Numbered from the stretch's first letter, positions 1 through 8,604 are shown. The stretch: DNA of 64,000 bases from Lachnospiraceae bacterium AC2031 (GCA_000687975.1 JIAB01000001.1:2394001-2458000), one strand, 5' to 3'. Numbers and translations are program-made. Notes: a model not told the origin generated them from the letters alone.

Positions 1-1
1 T

Positions 2-88
2 GGTAAATGCTTCGATGAGATATGCTTTGCCATATATGGACGAGAGGATGGTAACAATATCACCGAGTTCAGAAAGACCTTTGAATAA
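2..88 (+). CDS. C-terminal end of a probable macro-domain protein (partial)
   Basis: An open frame enters from the left edge and ends at a TAA at 86-88; 28 residues are visible. The pattern (FDEICFAIYG, then GNNITEFRKTF) resembles the last strand and helix of macro (ADP-ribose-binding) domains, where an FxxIxFAxxD-like strand is followed by GxNxxxFxxxF. This rests on a very short tail, so the family call is tentative. The gene ends 45 bases before hypC, which has its own ribosome-binding site; whether they share a transcript cannot be seen. Confidence 0.45.
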   Translation, partial: GKCFDEICFAIYGREDGNNITEFRKTFE

Positions 89-133
89 TAAAAACATAAT
101 GAAATATAGATATAACATACGGAGGATAAAACT

Positions 134-358
134 ATGTGTGTAGGACTTGCTGCTAAGGTTGTAAGTGTAAAGGACGGAACTGCTGTCATTGATGCCAGCG
201 GTGCAAAGAGAGATGTAAGTGCAGAGCTTCTTGAGGATCTTGAGCCAGGAGATTACGTAATGGTTCATGCTGGAGTTGCTATTGCAAAGATCACATCAGA
301 TGATGAGACAGAGTCAGAGGGAGTTATGGCTGGCCTTGCTTCTCATTCACGTGCATAG
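134..358 (+). CDS. hypC: Hydrogenase maturation chaperone HypC/HybG
   Basis: A 74-residue protein of normal HypC length. HypC is a small beta-barrel chaperone that works with HypD to carry the Fe(CN)2CO unit into the large subunit of [NiFe] hydrogenases. The essential N-terminal Cys2 is present (MCVGLAAKV); the usual family start is MCLAIP, so the third and later positions are diverged. GDYVMVHAGVAIAKI matches the conserved GDYVLVHVGFAI block. The ribosome-binding site GGAGGA lies 8 bases before the ATG. It is first of the hypC-hypD-hypE cluster. No hydrogenase structural gene, hypA, hypB or hypF is in the window. Confidence 0.93.
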   Translation: MCVGLAAKVVSVKDGTAVIDASGAKRDVSAELLEDLEPGDYVMVHAGVAIAKITSDDETESEGVMAGLASHSRA

Positions 359-409
359 CGTACTTGCAAAAAGAAAATGTCATATTATCGATAAAAAGAA
401 GGAAGAAAA

Positions 410-1468
410 ATGAGTGATGTTATAAAAAATGCTCGTGAGATAATACAGAGCTACGATGGACCAAAGCTTCGCATCATGGAGGTCTGCGGAACTCATACTC
501 ACGAGATATTCAAGATGGGAATCAGAAATCTGCTTCCAGAAAATATAGATCTTATATCCGGTCCTGGCTGTCCGGTTTGTGTTACACCTGTAGGCTTTAT
601 CGATGAGGCAATCTATCTTGCCCTCGAAAAGGGATGCGTGATAACCACATTTGGCGACCTGATCAAGGTGCCTGGAACAAAGAGCAGTCTGGCTGGTGCA
701 AGAAGTGAAGGCGCAGATGTGCGTCCTGTATATTCACCAGATGACGCGGTGGAACTTGCTAAGGAGAATCCTGATATGCAGGTTGTGTTCCTTGCTGTTG
801 GTTTTGAGACAACAACACCTTCAGCATGCCTTGCAGTTAAGAAGGCACAGCGTCTCGGACTTAGTAACTTTTCGATACTAACTGCCAATAAGACTATGCC
901 AAGTGCTTATAAGAAGCTGGCAGGAAGTGCAGATGCATTTCTTTTCCCAGGACATGTAAATGCAATCGCCGGCAACAGTGTTTGTAAGGAACTGACTAGC
1001 CTTGGTGTATCTGGTGTTGTAGCAGGCTTTACTGCAAATGAGCTTATGACAGCTCTGGCTGTTATTATAGAGGAATCCAAGAAGGGCAAGCCTTTCTTTG
1101 TTAACTGTTATCCAAGAGTGGTAAAGGACGAAGGAAACCCAGCTGCCCAGAAGCTTGTGGAAAGCGTTATGGAGTCCTGTGATACAGAGTGGCGCGGTCT
1201 TGGAATGATAGAAAAATCAGGAATGAAGCTGAGAGATGAATATGCAGATTTTGATGCTCGTAAGAAATACTCGGTGCCTGATATTCAGGGTAAGCCAAAT
1301 CCAGCATGCCGTTGTGGTGAGGTTCTTCAGGGTAACTGCAAGCCAACCGATTGTCCACTTTTCGGTAAGGTGTGCGACCCAATACATCCAGTAGGTGCCT
1401 GCATGGTATCTGATGAAGGTGCGTGTGCAGCTTACTATCATTACGGTCCAAGCATTAACCTGAATTAA
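410..1468 (+). CDS. hypD: Hydrogenase maturation protein HypD
   Basis: HypD (352 residues) is the iron-sulfur scaffold on which the Fe(CN)2CO group of [NiFe] hydrogenase is assembled, together with HypC and HypE. The signature motifs are all visible: CGTHTH at residues 26-31, GPGCPVC at 51-57, FATxGFETTTP-like VGFETTTP near 135, and a C-terminal cysteine cluster (CRCGEVLQG, CKPTDCPLF, VCDP) that binds the 4Fe-4S cluster. The length is normal. Ribosome-binding site GAAGGA precedes the ATG. It lies 51 bases after hypC and 36 bases before hypE, as expected for one operon. Confidence 0.97.
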   Translation: MSDVIKNAREIIQSYDGPKLRIMEVCGTHTHEIFKMGIRNLLPENIDLISGPGCPVCVTPVGFIDEAIYLALEKGCVITTFGDLIKVPGTKSSLAGARSEGADVRPVYSPDDAVELAKENPDMQVVFLAVGFETTTPSACLAVKKAQRLGLSNFSILTANKTMPSAYKKLAGSADAFLFPGHVNAIAGNSVCKELTSLGVSGVVAGFTANELMTALAVIIEESKKGKPFFVNCYPRVVKDEGNPAAQKLVESVMESCDTEWRGLGMIEKSGMKLRDEYADFDARKKYSVPDIQGKPNPACRCGEVLQGNCKPTDCPLFGKVCDPIHPVGACMVSDEGACAAYYHYGPSINLN

Positions 1469-1504
1469 TATGAAATTAGATATATAAGGGAGATAAAACA
1501 CTAT

Positions 1505-2545
1505 ATGGAAGATAAGATTACACTGGCTCATGGTTCTGGTGGTGTTCAGACAAATGAGCTTATAAACAGTATTTTTAAGAAGCATTTTGATAACCCATAT
1601 CTTACAGCTGATGACGCTGCTGTACTTGATATTGAGAAGACTGTTAAGGAATCTGACAGCAACCTCAAGCTTACTAACAAAGTGTCCATGTCGACAGATG
1701 GATTCATTGTATCTCCATTTGAATTCCCAGGTGGAAATATTGGTAAGCTCTCAATCTGTGGAACGGTAAATGATATCGCATGTATGGGAGCTAAGCCGGA
1801 GTACCTCACCTGCGCTATGGTAATAGAGGAAGGCTTCCCAGTAGCAAAGCTTGATGAGATCGCTGCTGCTATGGCAAAGACAGCTAAGGAAGCTGGAGTA
1901 TATCTTGTAGCTGGTGATACAAAGGTTGCAGGAAAAGGACAGGTAGATCAGATATTTATAACAACTACAGGCTTCGGTCATATCTTTGAGGGCGTATCCA
2001 CATCAGGTGCTTTTGCAAAACCTGGTGACAAGATCATAGTAACAGGTGATATCGGTCGCCACGGCTGCACAATCCTTCTTGAGAGAAATGACTTCAAGAT
2101 CGATGCAGATATTACAAGTGACTGCGCACCACTCAACAAGAACATTGAGACAATGCTGGAAGCAACTAAGGATGTTCATGTTATCAGAGATGCGACTCGT
2201 GGTGGTGTTGGTACAGTGCTTTATGAGATTGCAGGAGAAAGCAATGTGGGAATCTCACTTAACTATGAGAGTATTCCAGTAAATGATGGAGTAAAGGGTG
2301 TCTGTGGCATGCTTGGACTTGAACCACTTTATCTTGCATGTGAGGGACGTCTTGTTATCTTTGCACCTGCTTCTGAAGCAGAAAAAATAGTTGAGGCACT
2401 TAAGGGTCAGCCAAATTCTGAAGGTGCTTGTATCATAGGCGAAGTAACAGAGGAGAATCCTGGAAAGGTTGTTGTTGAGACTGCAGTTGGAGCAAAGACT
2501 ATGCTGTCTCGTCCAAGTGGTGAACTTCTTCCAAGAATCTGCTAA
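1505..2545 (+). CDS. hypE: Hydrogenase maturation protein HypE
   Basis: HypE (346 residues) belongs to the PurM/SelD-like ATPase superfamily and converts the carbamoyl group on its own C-terminal cysteine to thiocyanate, the source of the cyanide ligands. The protein starts with the conserved HGSGG block (AHGSGGVQTNELI), carries the ATP-site motifs (STDGFIVSPFEFPGG, GTVNDIACMGA, GDTKV, RDATRGGVGTVL) and ends exactly in PRIC, so the modified cysteine is the last residue, Cys346. Complete and apparently functional. It closes the hypCDE operon; a terminator hairpin and a new promoter follow at once. Confidence 0.97.
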   Translation: MEDKITLAHGSGGVQTNELINSIFKKHFDNPYLTADDAAVLDIEKTVKESDSNLKLTNKVSMSTDGFIVSPFEFPGGNIGKLSICGTVNDIACMGAKPEYLTCAMVIEEGFPVAKLDEIAAAMAKTAKEAGVYLVAGDTKVAGKGQVDQIFITTTGFGHIFEGVSTSGAFAKPGDKIIVTGDIGRHGCTILLERNDFKIDADITSDCAPLNKNIETMLEATKDVHVIRDATRGGVGTVLYEIAGESNVGISLNYESIPVNDGVKGVCGMLGLEPLYLACEGRLVIFAPASEAEKIVEALKGQPNSEGACIIGEVTEENPGKVVVETAVGAKTMLSRPSGELLPRIC

Positions 2546-2554
2546 TTCTGTGTC

Positions 2555-2582
2555 TTGACATTTCACATGAGTAGGGTATAAT
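2555..2582 (+). promoter_or_regulatory. Sigma-A promoter for the first symporter gene
   Basis: TTGACA (2555-2560), a 16-base spacer and TATAAT (2577-2582) lie only 9 bases after the hypE stop. Both hexamers match the vegetative consensus exactly. The predicted start point falls inside the following hairpin, so promoter and terminator are interleaved. Confidence 0.8.
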
Positions 2583-2626
2583 ACACTTTAGCGCGTTAAA
2601 TCGTTAGCGTGCTGAAGTGTTTTTTA
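2583..2626 (+). terminator. Intrinsic terminator after hypCDE
   Basis: A long imperfect stem (ACACTTTAGCGCG at 2583-2595 with CGTGCTGAAGTGT at 2608-2620) is followed by a T tract. It ends the hypCDE transcript. RNA started from the promoter at 2555 would begin within the left arm and therefore lack part of the stem. Confidence 0.75.
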
Positions 2627-2677
2627 TTTTTCACTTTATTTTATTCCAATATTATATACTTCAAAGGAGATAGAATA

Positions 2678-4252
2678 ATGGCTATCAAAGTTATCTTACT
2701 AGTTGTTTTCTTTGCTGTAATGATGGGAATAGGAATCTATTCTCGAAACAAGGCAAAGAACGTAAATGACTACGTTCTTGGTGGACGTACTGTAGGTCCT
2801 TGGATCTCAGCATTTGCATTTGGTACATCTTACTTCTCATCAGTTGTATTCATCGGATATGCTGGTCAGTTCGGATGGAAGTTTGGTCTTGCTTCAACAT
2901 GGATCGGACTTGGAAATGCATTTATCGGAAGTCTTCTTGCATGGCTCGTACTTGGACGTCGTACACGTCTTATGACACAGCAGCTGGATGCAAAGACAAT
3001 GCCTGAGTATTTCGGAAAGAGATTTAACTCAAAGGCACTTCGAGTTGTAGGTTCGATGATAGCATTTATCTTCCTTGTTCCTTATACAGCTGGTGTATAC
3101 AATGGTCTTTCAAGACTTTTCGGTATGGCATTCTCAGTTGACTATCGTATCTGCGTTATCGTTATGGCACTTCTTACTGGTGCATACGTTGTTATCGGTG
3201 GATACATGGCAACAGCTCTTAACGATTTTATTCAGGGTATTATCATGCTGATCGGTATCTGCGCAGTAATCGCTGCAGTTCTTATGGGTCAGGGTGGATT
3301 TATAAATGCAGTTAAGGAGCTTTCTCTTATCGAGACAGATCCAACAGTTACAACTGCTGCACTTCAGGGTTCACAGGGTCTTTTCGCAAGCTTCTTTGGT
3401 CCTGATCCGCTTGCACTTCTCGGTGTAGTTGTTCTTACATCTCTTGGTACATGGGGACTTCCACAGATGGTTCAGAAGTTCTACGCTATCAAGGATGAGA
3501 AGGCAGTTAAGACTGGTACAGTTGTATCAACTTTCTTCGCCATCATCATTGCAGGTGGCTGCTACTTCCTCGGTGGTTTCGGACGTCTCTTCGGAGGATA
3601 TGAAGGTATTGTCGAGGTACTTGAAGATGGAACTGAGAAGGTTGCATACGATAACATCGTTCCAACAATGCTTTCAACATTACCTGATCTTCTTATCGGT
3701 ATTGTAGTAGTACTTGTTTTCTCAGCATCAATGTCAACACTTTCATCACTGGTTCTTACATCGAGTTCAACACTTACACTTGATCTTATTAAGCCTCTGA
3801 TGAAGAAGGAAATGAAGGAGAAGACACAGCTTCGTCTGATGCAGGTTCTCGTAATGTGCTTCATTATCCTTTCAGTTGTGCTTGCATTTAACCCACCAAC
3901 ATTCATTGCTCAGCTCATGGGTATTTCATGGGGAGCTCTTGCAGGTGCATTCCTTGCTCCTTTCATGTATGGTCTTTACAGCAAGAAGATCACAAAGGCT
4001 TCTGTATGGGCAAGTTACATCGTTGGTGTTGGCTTTACACTTGCTAACATCATCGCTGGAAAGATGGGCAAGCCAATCATTGCATCCCCAATCAATGCTG
4101 GTGCTGCTATGATGATCGCAGGTCTCATCGTTGTTCCAATCGTGAGCGCTATCACACCTAAGCCTGATCAGGAAAAGGTTGGAGAGATGTTTATATGCTA
4201 CGACAAGACAGTTACTGTTAAGGAAACACAGAATCTGGGTGAGTCAAACTAA
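2678..4252 (+). CDS. Sodium:solute symporter (SSS family)
   Basis: A membrane protein of 524 residues with about 13 hydrophobic segments, of the SSS family (PutP/PanF type, sodium-coupled uptake). The family core is visible early: LGGRTVGPWISAFAFGTS followed by SSVVFIGYAGQFGW. The frame is open further upstream, but this start is chosen because AAGGAGA lies 7-9 bases before ATG 2678 and the upstream extension would run through the terminator. The C-terminus ends GESN after a short hydrophilic tail. Its own promoter lies at 2555 and a terminator at 4264, so it is monocistronic. The substrate cannot be named from sequence. Confidence 0.9.
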   Translation: MAIKVILLVVFFAVMMGIGIYSRNKAKNVNDYVLGGRTVGPWISAFAFGTSYFSSVVFIGYAGQFGWKFGLASTWIGLGNAFIGSLLAWLVLGRRTRLMTQQLDAKTMPEYFGKRFNSKALRVVGSMIAFIFLVPYTAGVYNGLSRLFGMAFSVDYRICVIVMALLTGAYVVIGGYMATALNDFIQGIIMLIGICAVIAAVLMGQGGFINAVKELSLIETDPTVTTAALQGSQGLFASFFGPDPLALLGVVVLTSLGTWGLPQMVQKFYAIKDEKAVKTGTVVSTFFAIIIAGGCYFLGGFGRLFGGYEGIVEVLEDGTEKVAYDNIVPTMLSTLPDLLIGIVVVLVFSASMSTLSSLVLTSSSTLTLDLIKPLMKKEMKEKTQLRLMQVLVMCFIILSVVLAFNPPTFIAQLMGISWGALAGAFLAPFMYGLYSKKITKASVWASYIVGVGFTLANIIAGKMGKPIIASPINAGAAMMIAGLIVVPIVSAITPKPDQEKVGEMFICYDKTVTVKETQNLGESN

Positions 4253-4263
4253 TAGAAATATAG

Positions 4264-4292
4264 GCTGCTGGCGGAACGCTGGCAGCTTTTTT
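4264..4292 (+). terminator. Intrinsic terminator after the symporter
   Basis: GCTGCTGGCG (4264-4273), a GAA loop and CGCTGGCAGC (4277-4286) pair fully when G-U pairs are allowed, followed by six T. Confidence 0.85.
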
Positions 4293-4450
4293 ATTTCTCT
4301 GTTTTAGAGGAATATTTTTTCGTATGTCACGAGAGTATATATTCCATTTTTGAAGGAAATATAATATCATGTTCTATGTTCGTGTATATAATAAAGACAA
4401 ATGAAATCCACACGAAAATCATTTAAAAAGAACGAAGGGAGGTGAACCGC

Positions 4451-5302
4451 GTGGGACTTCATGAAAAGATGGAGGCCTTGGAAGCTGTAAGAAGAAAAGC
4501 AGAGATAGGTGTAGTAATCGCTGGTATAGGCGTGCTGGTATTTCTGTCATCCATGTTTGTTCAGTATGCAGTATTATCACTGCTGGGCATGGGAATGATC
4601 GTTGCTGGAGTGATATTTTCAAATGGTAGGAAGCGTGAGTATCAGGCACTTTACAAGCAGCTATTCGCGGAGGAACCTCTTAGAGCAAATTTTGATAATG
4701 TGTTTTATGATTGGAAGTCAGGTTTTAATGAGGCAACAGTTCGAAGCTTTCAGCTGTGTGCTATGGGAAACCGCTTTAGATCAGAGGATTATCTTAGAGC
4801 ATCCTACAGAGAAATCAACTTTGAGATGTCAGATGTGACGGTTGAGTACCATACATCAAATGGTAAATCATCCAGCACCACGGTTTACTTCAGAGGTCGC
4901 ATGTTTGCATTTGATTTTCCTGGACAGTTTAATAGCTCGACTAGGATATATACAACACAGCATCGGTATCGTGGAGCTCAGAATACTCCAAAGATACAGA
5001 AGGTTGAGATGGAAAGTGTTCAGTTCAATAAGGACTTTGATGTTTATTCTACCAGCCCACATGATGCATTTTATCTGCTAACACCTCAGTATATGGAATA
5101 TCTTGATTCGCTGAGTCGCAGGTATCCAAGCATGGCAATCCATTTTATAGGAAATAAGCTGTTCCTTGGATTCAACGAACCCAACAAGGATGTGTTTGAT
5201 AAAAAGGACTGGTTAAAAGAAGCATCGTATCCAGAGGAAATGGAAAAGGTTCAGAGGGATATCGATGAGATCAAACAAGTAATAGATATGTTTTTTGTTT
5301 AA
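4451..5302 (+). CDS. DUF3137-family membrane protein
   Basis: A 283-residue protein with two adjacent transmembrane helices near the N-terminus (about residues 21-60) followed by a large soluble domain. The soluble part (YQALYKQLF, FDNVFYDWKSGF, MGNRFRSEDYL) looks like DUF3137, a family of unknown function often encoded next to LemA proteins, as here. GTG at 4451 is preferred to GTG at 4442 because the latter overlaps the ribosome-binding site GGGAGGTG (4437-4444). The gene ends 19 bases before the LemA gene, so the two are probably co-transcribed and may act together at the membrane. Confidence 0.75.
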   Translation: MGLHEKMEALEAVRRKAEIGVVIAGIGVLVFLSSMFVQYAVLSLLGMGMIVAGVIFSNGRKREYQALYKQLFAEEPLRANFDNVFYDWKSGFNEATVRSFQLCAMGNRFRSEDYLRASYREINFEMSDVTVEYHTSNGKSSSTTVYFRGRMFAFDFPGQFNSSTRIYTTQHRYRGAQNTPKIQKVEMESVQFNKDFDVYSTSPHDAFYLLTPQYMEYLDSLSRRYPSMAIHFIGNKLFLGFNEPNKDVFDKKDWLKEASYPEEMEKVQRDIDEIKQVIDMFFV

Positions 5303-5321
5303 ATAACAGGAGGAGAAAATA

Positions 5322-5870
5322 ATGACGACAGTATTGGTTGTAATTTTAGTTTTAGTATTAATCGTTGGAGGATTTTTTGGATGGTATGTTTCAGCTTCCA
5401 ACAATATTAAGAGAGCTGAAATAAAGGTTGCTGAGGCTCTTTCAGGAATCGATGTTGCTCTCACAAAGAGATATGATGTTCTTACAAAGATGCTTGATAT
5501 TGTAAAGAACTATCAGGCATATGAGAGAGAAACACTTATGCAGATCATTAATCTTCGTGCTGGAATGTCAATGCAGGAAAGAAATGAAGCTAGCAGAAAT
5601 ATGGATAAGGTAAGTTCAGATATTCGTGTTCTTGCTGAGAATTATCCAGAGCTTCGTTCAAGCCAGAACTTTGCAGAGCTTCAGAAGAGCGTAATCGATG
5701 TTGAGGAGCATCTTCAGGCTGCAAGAAGACTTTACAATGCGAACGTTACTGCTTTCAATAATCTGATCGTAGCATTTCCTAGTAGTATTGTAGCAAGTAA
5801 TCTTGGAAAGGTTCAGAAGGCATTCTTTGAGGCTGATGCTACAAAGAGACAGGACGTAAAAATGTTCTAG
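5322..5870 (+). CDS. lemA: LemA family protein
   Basis: A 182-residue protein with one N-terminal transmembrane helix (residues 3-24) and a helical coiled-coil domain. Family-typical stretches are NIKRAEIKVAEALSGIDVALTKRYDVL at about 30-56 and the C-terminal IVAFPSSIVASNLG block. LemA proteins are membrane-anchored four-helix proteins without a settled biochemical role. Ribosome-binding site AGGAGGA. Paired with the DUF3137 gene upstream and closed by a strong terminator. A second, shorter LemA-like gene lies at 32864. Confidence 0.92.
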   Translation: MTTVLVVILVLVLIVGGFFGWYVSASNNIKRAEIKVAEALSGIDVALTKRYDVLTKMLDIVKNYQAYERETLMQIINLRAGMSMQERNEASRNMDKVSSDIRVLAENYPELRSSQNFAELQKSVIDVEEHLQAARRLYNANVTAFNNLIVAFPSSIVASNLGKVQKAFFEADATKRQDVKMF

Positions 5871-5903
5871 TTTATTGCGAGATAATGAGTAACAGTTTAT
5901 AAT

Positions 5904-5941
5904 ATGACAAGCGGAGTTTTCCACTTGTCATTTTTTTTTTT
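5904..5941 (+). terminator. Intrinsic terminator after lemA
   Basis: ATGACAAG..GGA pairs with TCC..CTTGTCAT around a TTTT loop and is followed by eleven T. It ends only 15 bases before the response-regulator start codon. Confidence 0.9.
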
Positions 5942-5955
5942 GCAGAAGGTTAAGT

Positions 5956-6723
5956 ATGAAAAGAGTATTACTTGTAGAGGACGACTTCGCCCTCGCCATG
6001 GGAACTACATATACATTAAAGGCAGAAGGCTACGAAGTACTTCATGCTAAGAATCTGGCAGAGGCCAGAGAAATGGTGCAAGAGGGACAGACCTCGGTGC
6101 AAGGGGGTCCGTCCCCACTGCACGTTATTTTGCTGGATGTTATGCTGCCGGATGGGGATGGATTTTCTTTTCTTGAGGAGTTGAATGAGAAGGGGGTAGA
6201 TATTCCGGTGATCTTCTGTACGGCGGTTGGAGATGAGTCCAACATCGTAAGAGGACTTGATCTTGGCGCTGATGACTATGTGACAAAGCCTTACCGTGTG
6301 AAGGAACTGCTTTCCCGAATAGCAGCGGTTATCAGAAGACAGGAAAGAGTAATGAAGGCACAGGGCGTAGCACAGGGCGATATATCAGAAAGTATTGGCG
6401 ACGTACTTCAGGCAGAGGACAGTACAGTTAGCTTTGGTCAGCATAGCTTTAATATTGATAGCTACAGACTATATAAAAACGATGAGCCTGTGGATTGTAC
6501 TCCTGCAGAGCTTAGGCTTCTCCGAGAATTTGTTCGTAATAAGGGCATAGTTATAACAAGAAATCAGATGCTTCAGCGACTATATGATACAGAGAATACT
6601 TTCTTCGATGACAATACATTGTCGGTTTATATAAAACGACTCAGAGATAAGTTAGGTGACGATGCACAGTATATAAAAACTGTGAAGGGAATCGGTTACC
6701 GCTTCGATACAGAATTGGAATAA
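5956..6723 (+). CDS. OmpR-family response regulator with an R1 palindrome embedded in the receiver domain
   Basis: A 255-residue DNA-binding response regulator. The receiver domain has the acidic pair EDD (8-10), phospho-acceptor Asp61 in LLDVMLPDGDGF, Thr in FCTAV and Lys in YVTKPYR; the C-terminal winged helix carries LRLLREFVRNKGIVITR and VYIKRLRDKLGDD. Asp61 lies about 9-10 residues later than usual because bases 6075-6123, an R1 repeat, are read in frame as VQEGQTSVQGGPSPLH between helix 2 and strand 3, a surface loop on the family fold. All phosphorylation residues are intact, so it is probably functional. It lies 4 bases before the histidine kinase gene. Confidence 0.93.
   Translation: MKRVLLVEDDFALAMGTTYTLKAEGYEVLHAKNLAEAREMVQEGQTSVQGGPSPLHVILLDVMLPDGDGFSFLEELNEKGVDIPVIFCTAVGDESNIVRGLDLGADDYVTKPYRVKELLSRIAAVIRRQERVMKAQGVAQGDISESIGDVLQAEDSTVSFGQHSFNIDSYRLYKNDEPVDCTPAELRLLREFVRNKGIVITRNQMLQRLYDTENTFFDDNTLSVYIKRLRDKLGDDAQYIKTVKGIGYRFDTELE
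6075..6123 (+). repeat. R1 palindromic element (copy a, long form, in frame in response regulator)
   Basis: Long-form R1: a half arm (GGTGCAAGAGGGACAGACCT) followed by the hairpin unit beginning GGTGCAAGGGGG and ending CCCCACTGCAC. It is read through in the GTG-CAA frame, giving VQEGQTSVQGGPSPLH. No stop codon is introduced. Confidence 0.9.
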
Positions 6724-6727
6724 ATAT

Positions 6728-7870
6728 ATGAAAAGTAACTATGAACAAAACAGCTTTATAAAGCTTTATTGGTTTGTGGCCGGGATCATCCTGGTCACAA
6801 GTTTTGTGCTGCTATACTTTGTTTCTTTTAGTATAACAAGCAGTCAGAGACCATTTCTTGTGCTCCTGGGTGTATCTGAGACCGTCCTGGTGGTAATCCT
6901 TTTCTTACTGTCTAAGGTATATATTGATAGAGCTTATAAATCCCTGAACAGTGCTTCAGATGTTATGGCATCTATGATAGAAGACAGCAAGAAAAATGAA
7001 GGCCGTGTTCTTTCAGATGAGGAAATGGAAAAATCTGAATCAATGGAGATGATAAGGGCGTATAAAGCTTCTGAACTCCAGGAAGGAACTGTGGGTATCT
7101 TCTATGATAACTTCGAGAAACTGATCCATATGTTTCAGGAGAGCCGCCGCAAGGAGAAGAGTGAGAAAGAGTATCTTCAGGATGTAATGTCTGATATATC
7201 ACATCAGTTGAAAACCCCTCTTGCTTCCATGGATGTGTTCCTTGATCTTATCGTAAATGACAAGATAAGCAGCGAGGATGAGCGTAAGATGATCCTGGGT
7301 GAGGCCTCCAATCAGGTGAGCCGCATGGAGTGGATGGTGCTGTCTATGCTGAAGCTGGCTCGAATCGAAGCTGGGGCGATAGCATTTGACATTGGAGATG
7401 TAAATCTGGCCGCTGTTCTTTCGGAGGTAGCAGGAGGTGTAAAGTACCTCATTGATACCCGTGGTCAGAAGCTGACTATAGACTGTCCAGAGGATATAAC
7501 TGTGAAGGCTGACGGCCCTTGGCTGACAGAGGCTATCATAAATATCGTGAAGAATGCGTCTGACTATTCAGCCCAGCGGGTGGATGTTGATTCCTCTGAG
7601 AAGGCTGGAAAAGAAGTGGGACAGATCAGCATCAAGGTGGAGCAAAATGCAATCTTCACTCGTATTTATATAAGCGACAATGGCATGGGAATGAGTGAGG
7701 AAACCATGACGCATATCTTTGAACGTTTTTACCGTGAGTCCAGCGAGGTTAATCCTAACAGTGTAGGTATAGGACTTTCGCTGTCTAAGTCCATAGTTGA
7801 AGGAATGGGCGGTAAGATCACGGTGGAAAGTAAACTTGGTGAAGGAAGTACATTTAAGGTTCAGTTTTAG
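6728..7870 (+). CDS. Sensor histidine kinase, partner of the upstream response regulator
   Basis: A 380-residue inner-membrane kinase. Two transmembrane helices (about 12-34 and 41-63) are separated by a very short loop, so there is almost no outside sensor domain. The HisKA box DISHQLKTPLAS contains the phosphorylated His159. The ATP-binding domain has the N box (NIVKNASDYS), G1 (DNGMGM), F box (ERFYR) and G2 (GIGLSLSKSI). This short-loop architecture is typical of Firmicute kinases linked to cell-envelope stress and peptide sensing, where signals arrive through membrane partners. It starts 4 bases after the response regulator, with weak ribosome binding, suggesting coupled translation. Confidence 0.95.
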   Translation: MKSNYEQNSFIKLYWFVAGIILVTSFVLLYFVSFSITSSQRPFLVLLGVSETVLVVILFLLSKVYIDRAYKSLNSASDVMASMIEDSKKNEGRVLSDEEMEKSESMEMIRAYKASELQEGTVGIFYDNFEKLIHMFQESRRKEKSEKEYLQDVMSDISHQLKTPLASMDVFLDLIVNDKISSEDERKMILGEASNQVSRMEWMVLSMLKLARIEAGAIAFDIGDVNLAAVLSEVAGGVKYLIDTRGQKLTIDCPEDITVKADGPWLTEAIINIVKNASDYSAQRVDVDSSEKAGKEVGQISIKVEQNAIFTRIYISDNGMGMSEETMTHIFERFYRESSEVNPNSVGIGLSLSKSIVEGMGGKITVESKLGEGSTFKVQF

Positions 7871-7878
7871 GAGGATAT

Positions 7879-8514
7879 ATGGGTAAGGAAAGTTGGAAGC
7901 CAGGTAATATGTTATATCCAGTGCCAGCTGTAATGGTCAGCTGTCAGAGACCTGGTGAAAAGGCAAATATAGTAACTGTAGCGTGGGCTGGAACAATTTG
8001 TTCAGATCCAGCAATGCTGTCAATATCAGTGAGACCAGAACGCTATTCCTATGACATTATCAGTGAGACGAAGGAGTTCGTTGTAAATCTGGTTACAACT
8101 GACTTAACACGTGCCTGTGACTGGTGCGGCGTAAGATCGGGACGAGACTATGATAAGTTTAAGGAAATGAAGCTTACAGAATATAAGTCTGAATACATGG
8201 ACACACCTGCAATAGATGAGAGTCCCGTAAATATTTACTGTAAGGTTAAGAAGATTGAGAAGCTGGGCTCCCATCATATGTTTATTGCAGAGGTTGTGGG
8301 TGTTACTGTAGATGATAAATATATGGATGAGAAGGGGCGCTTTGATCTGAGAGCCACAAATCTTATGGCATATTCCCATGGTGAGTACTTTGCTCTTGGA
8401 AAGAAGCTGGGTAAGTTTGGTTATTCTGTAAAGAAGAATACTAAGGGTTCTTCTGGTAAATCAAAGAAGTCTGGAGGAAAGTCTTCAAAGAAATCAAGAA
8501 ACAAAAAGAAGTGA
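7879..8514 (+). CDS. Flavin reductase-like / flavoredoxin-family protein
   Basis: A 211-residue protein whose first 170 residues fit the FMN-binding split-barrel flavin reductase family: PVPAVMVSC, NIVTVAWAGTIC, PAMLSISVRPERYSY and EFVVNLVT line up with the FMN-contacting strands. Such proteins bind FMN and pass electrons to partners. The last 35 residues are a Lys/Ser/Gly-rich basic tail (GKSKKSGGKSSKKSRNKKK), not part of the fold and possibly a nucleic-acid or surface contact. Ribosome-binding site AGGAGGA lies directly after the kinase stop, 8 bases upstream, so it may be the third gene of that operon. Confidence 0.85.
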   Translation: MGKESWKPGNMLYPVPAVMVSCQRPGEKANIVTVAWAGTICSDPAMLSISVRPERYSYDIISETKEFVVNLVTTDLTRACDWCGVRSGRDYDKFKEMKLTEYKSEYMDTPAIDESPVNIYCKVKKIEKLGSHHMFIAEVVGVTVDDKYMDEKGRFDLRATNLMAYSHGEYFALGKKLGKFGYSVKKNTKGSSGKSKKSGGKSSKKSRNKKK

Positions 8515-8530
8515 TAAAAAGAATAAAAGA

Positions 8531-8583
8531 TTGTCAACGCATGAGGTTAATTGTCAACCCGATATTCAAAAATGGTTGACAAT
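8531..8583 (+). promoter_or_regulatory. Probable BirA (biotin) operator
   Basis: ATTGTCAACC (8550-8559), 14 bases, then GGTTGACAAT (8574-8583): a perfect 10-bp inverted repeat. A further TTGTCAAC half site lies at 8531-8538. Arm sequence (TTGTnAAC/GTTnACAA) and spacing match the BirA operator type described across bacteria. It stands upstream of a symporter gene that converges on a birA-like gene. Confidence 0.7.
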
Positions 8584-8604
8584 CATGTTAAACAATGATA
8601 CATT

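Noticed and set aside
1217-1585. Minus-strand open frames opposite hypD, hypE, hscC and other genes
   Set aside because: They mirror strongly coding plus-strand genes, have no start signals and no recognisable motifs.
4240-4252. GAGTCAAACT near the symporter stop resembling an R2 arm
   Set aside because: No complementary arm; it encodes the ESN end of the symporter.
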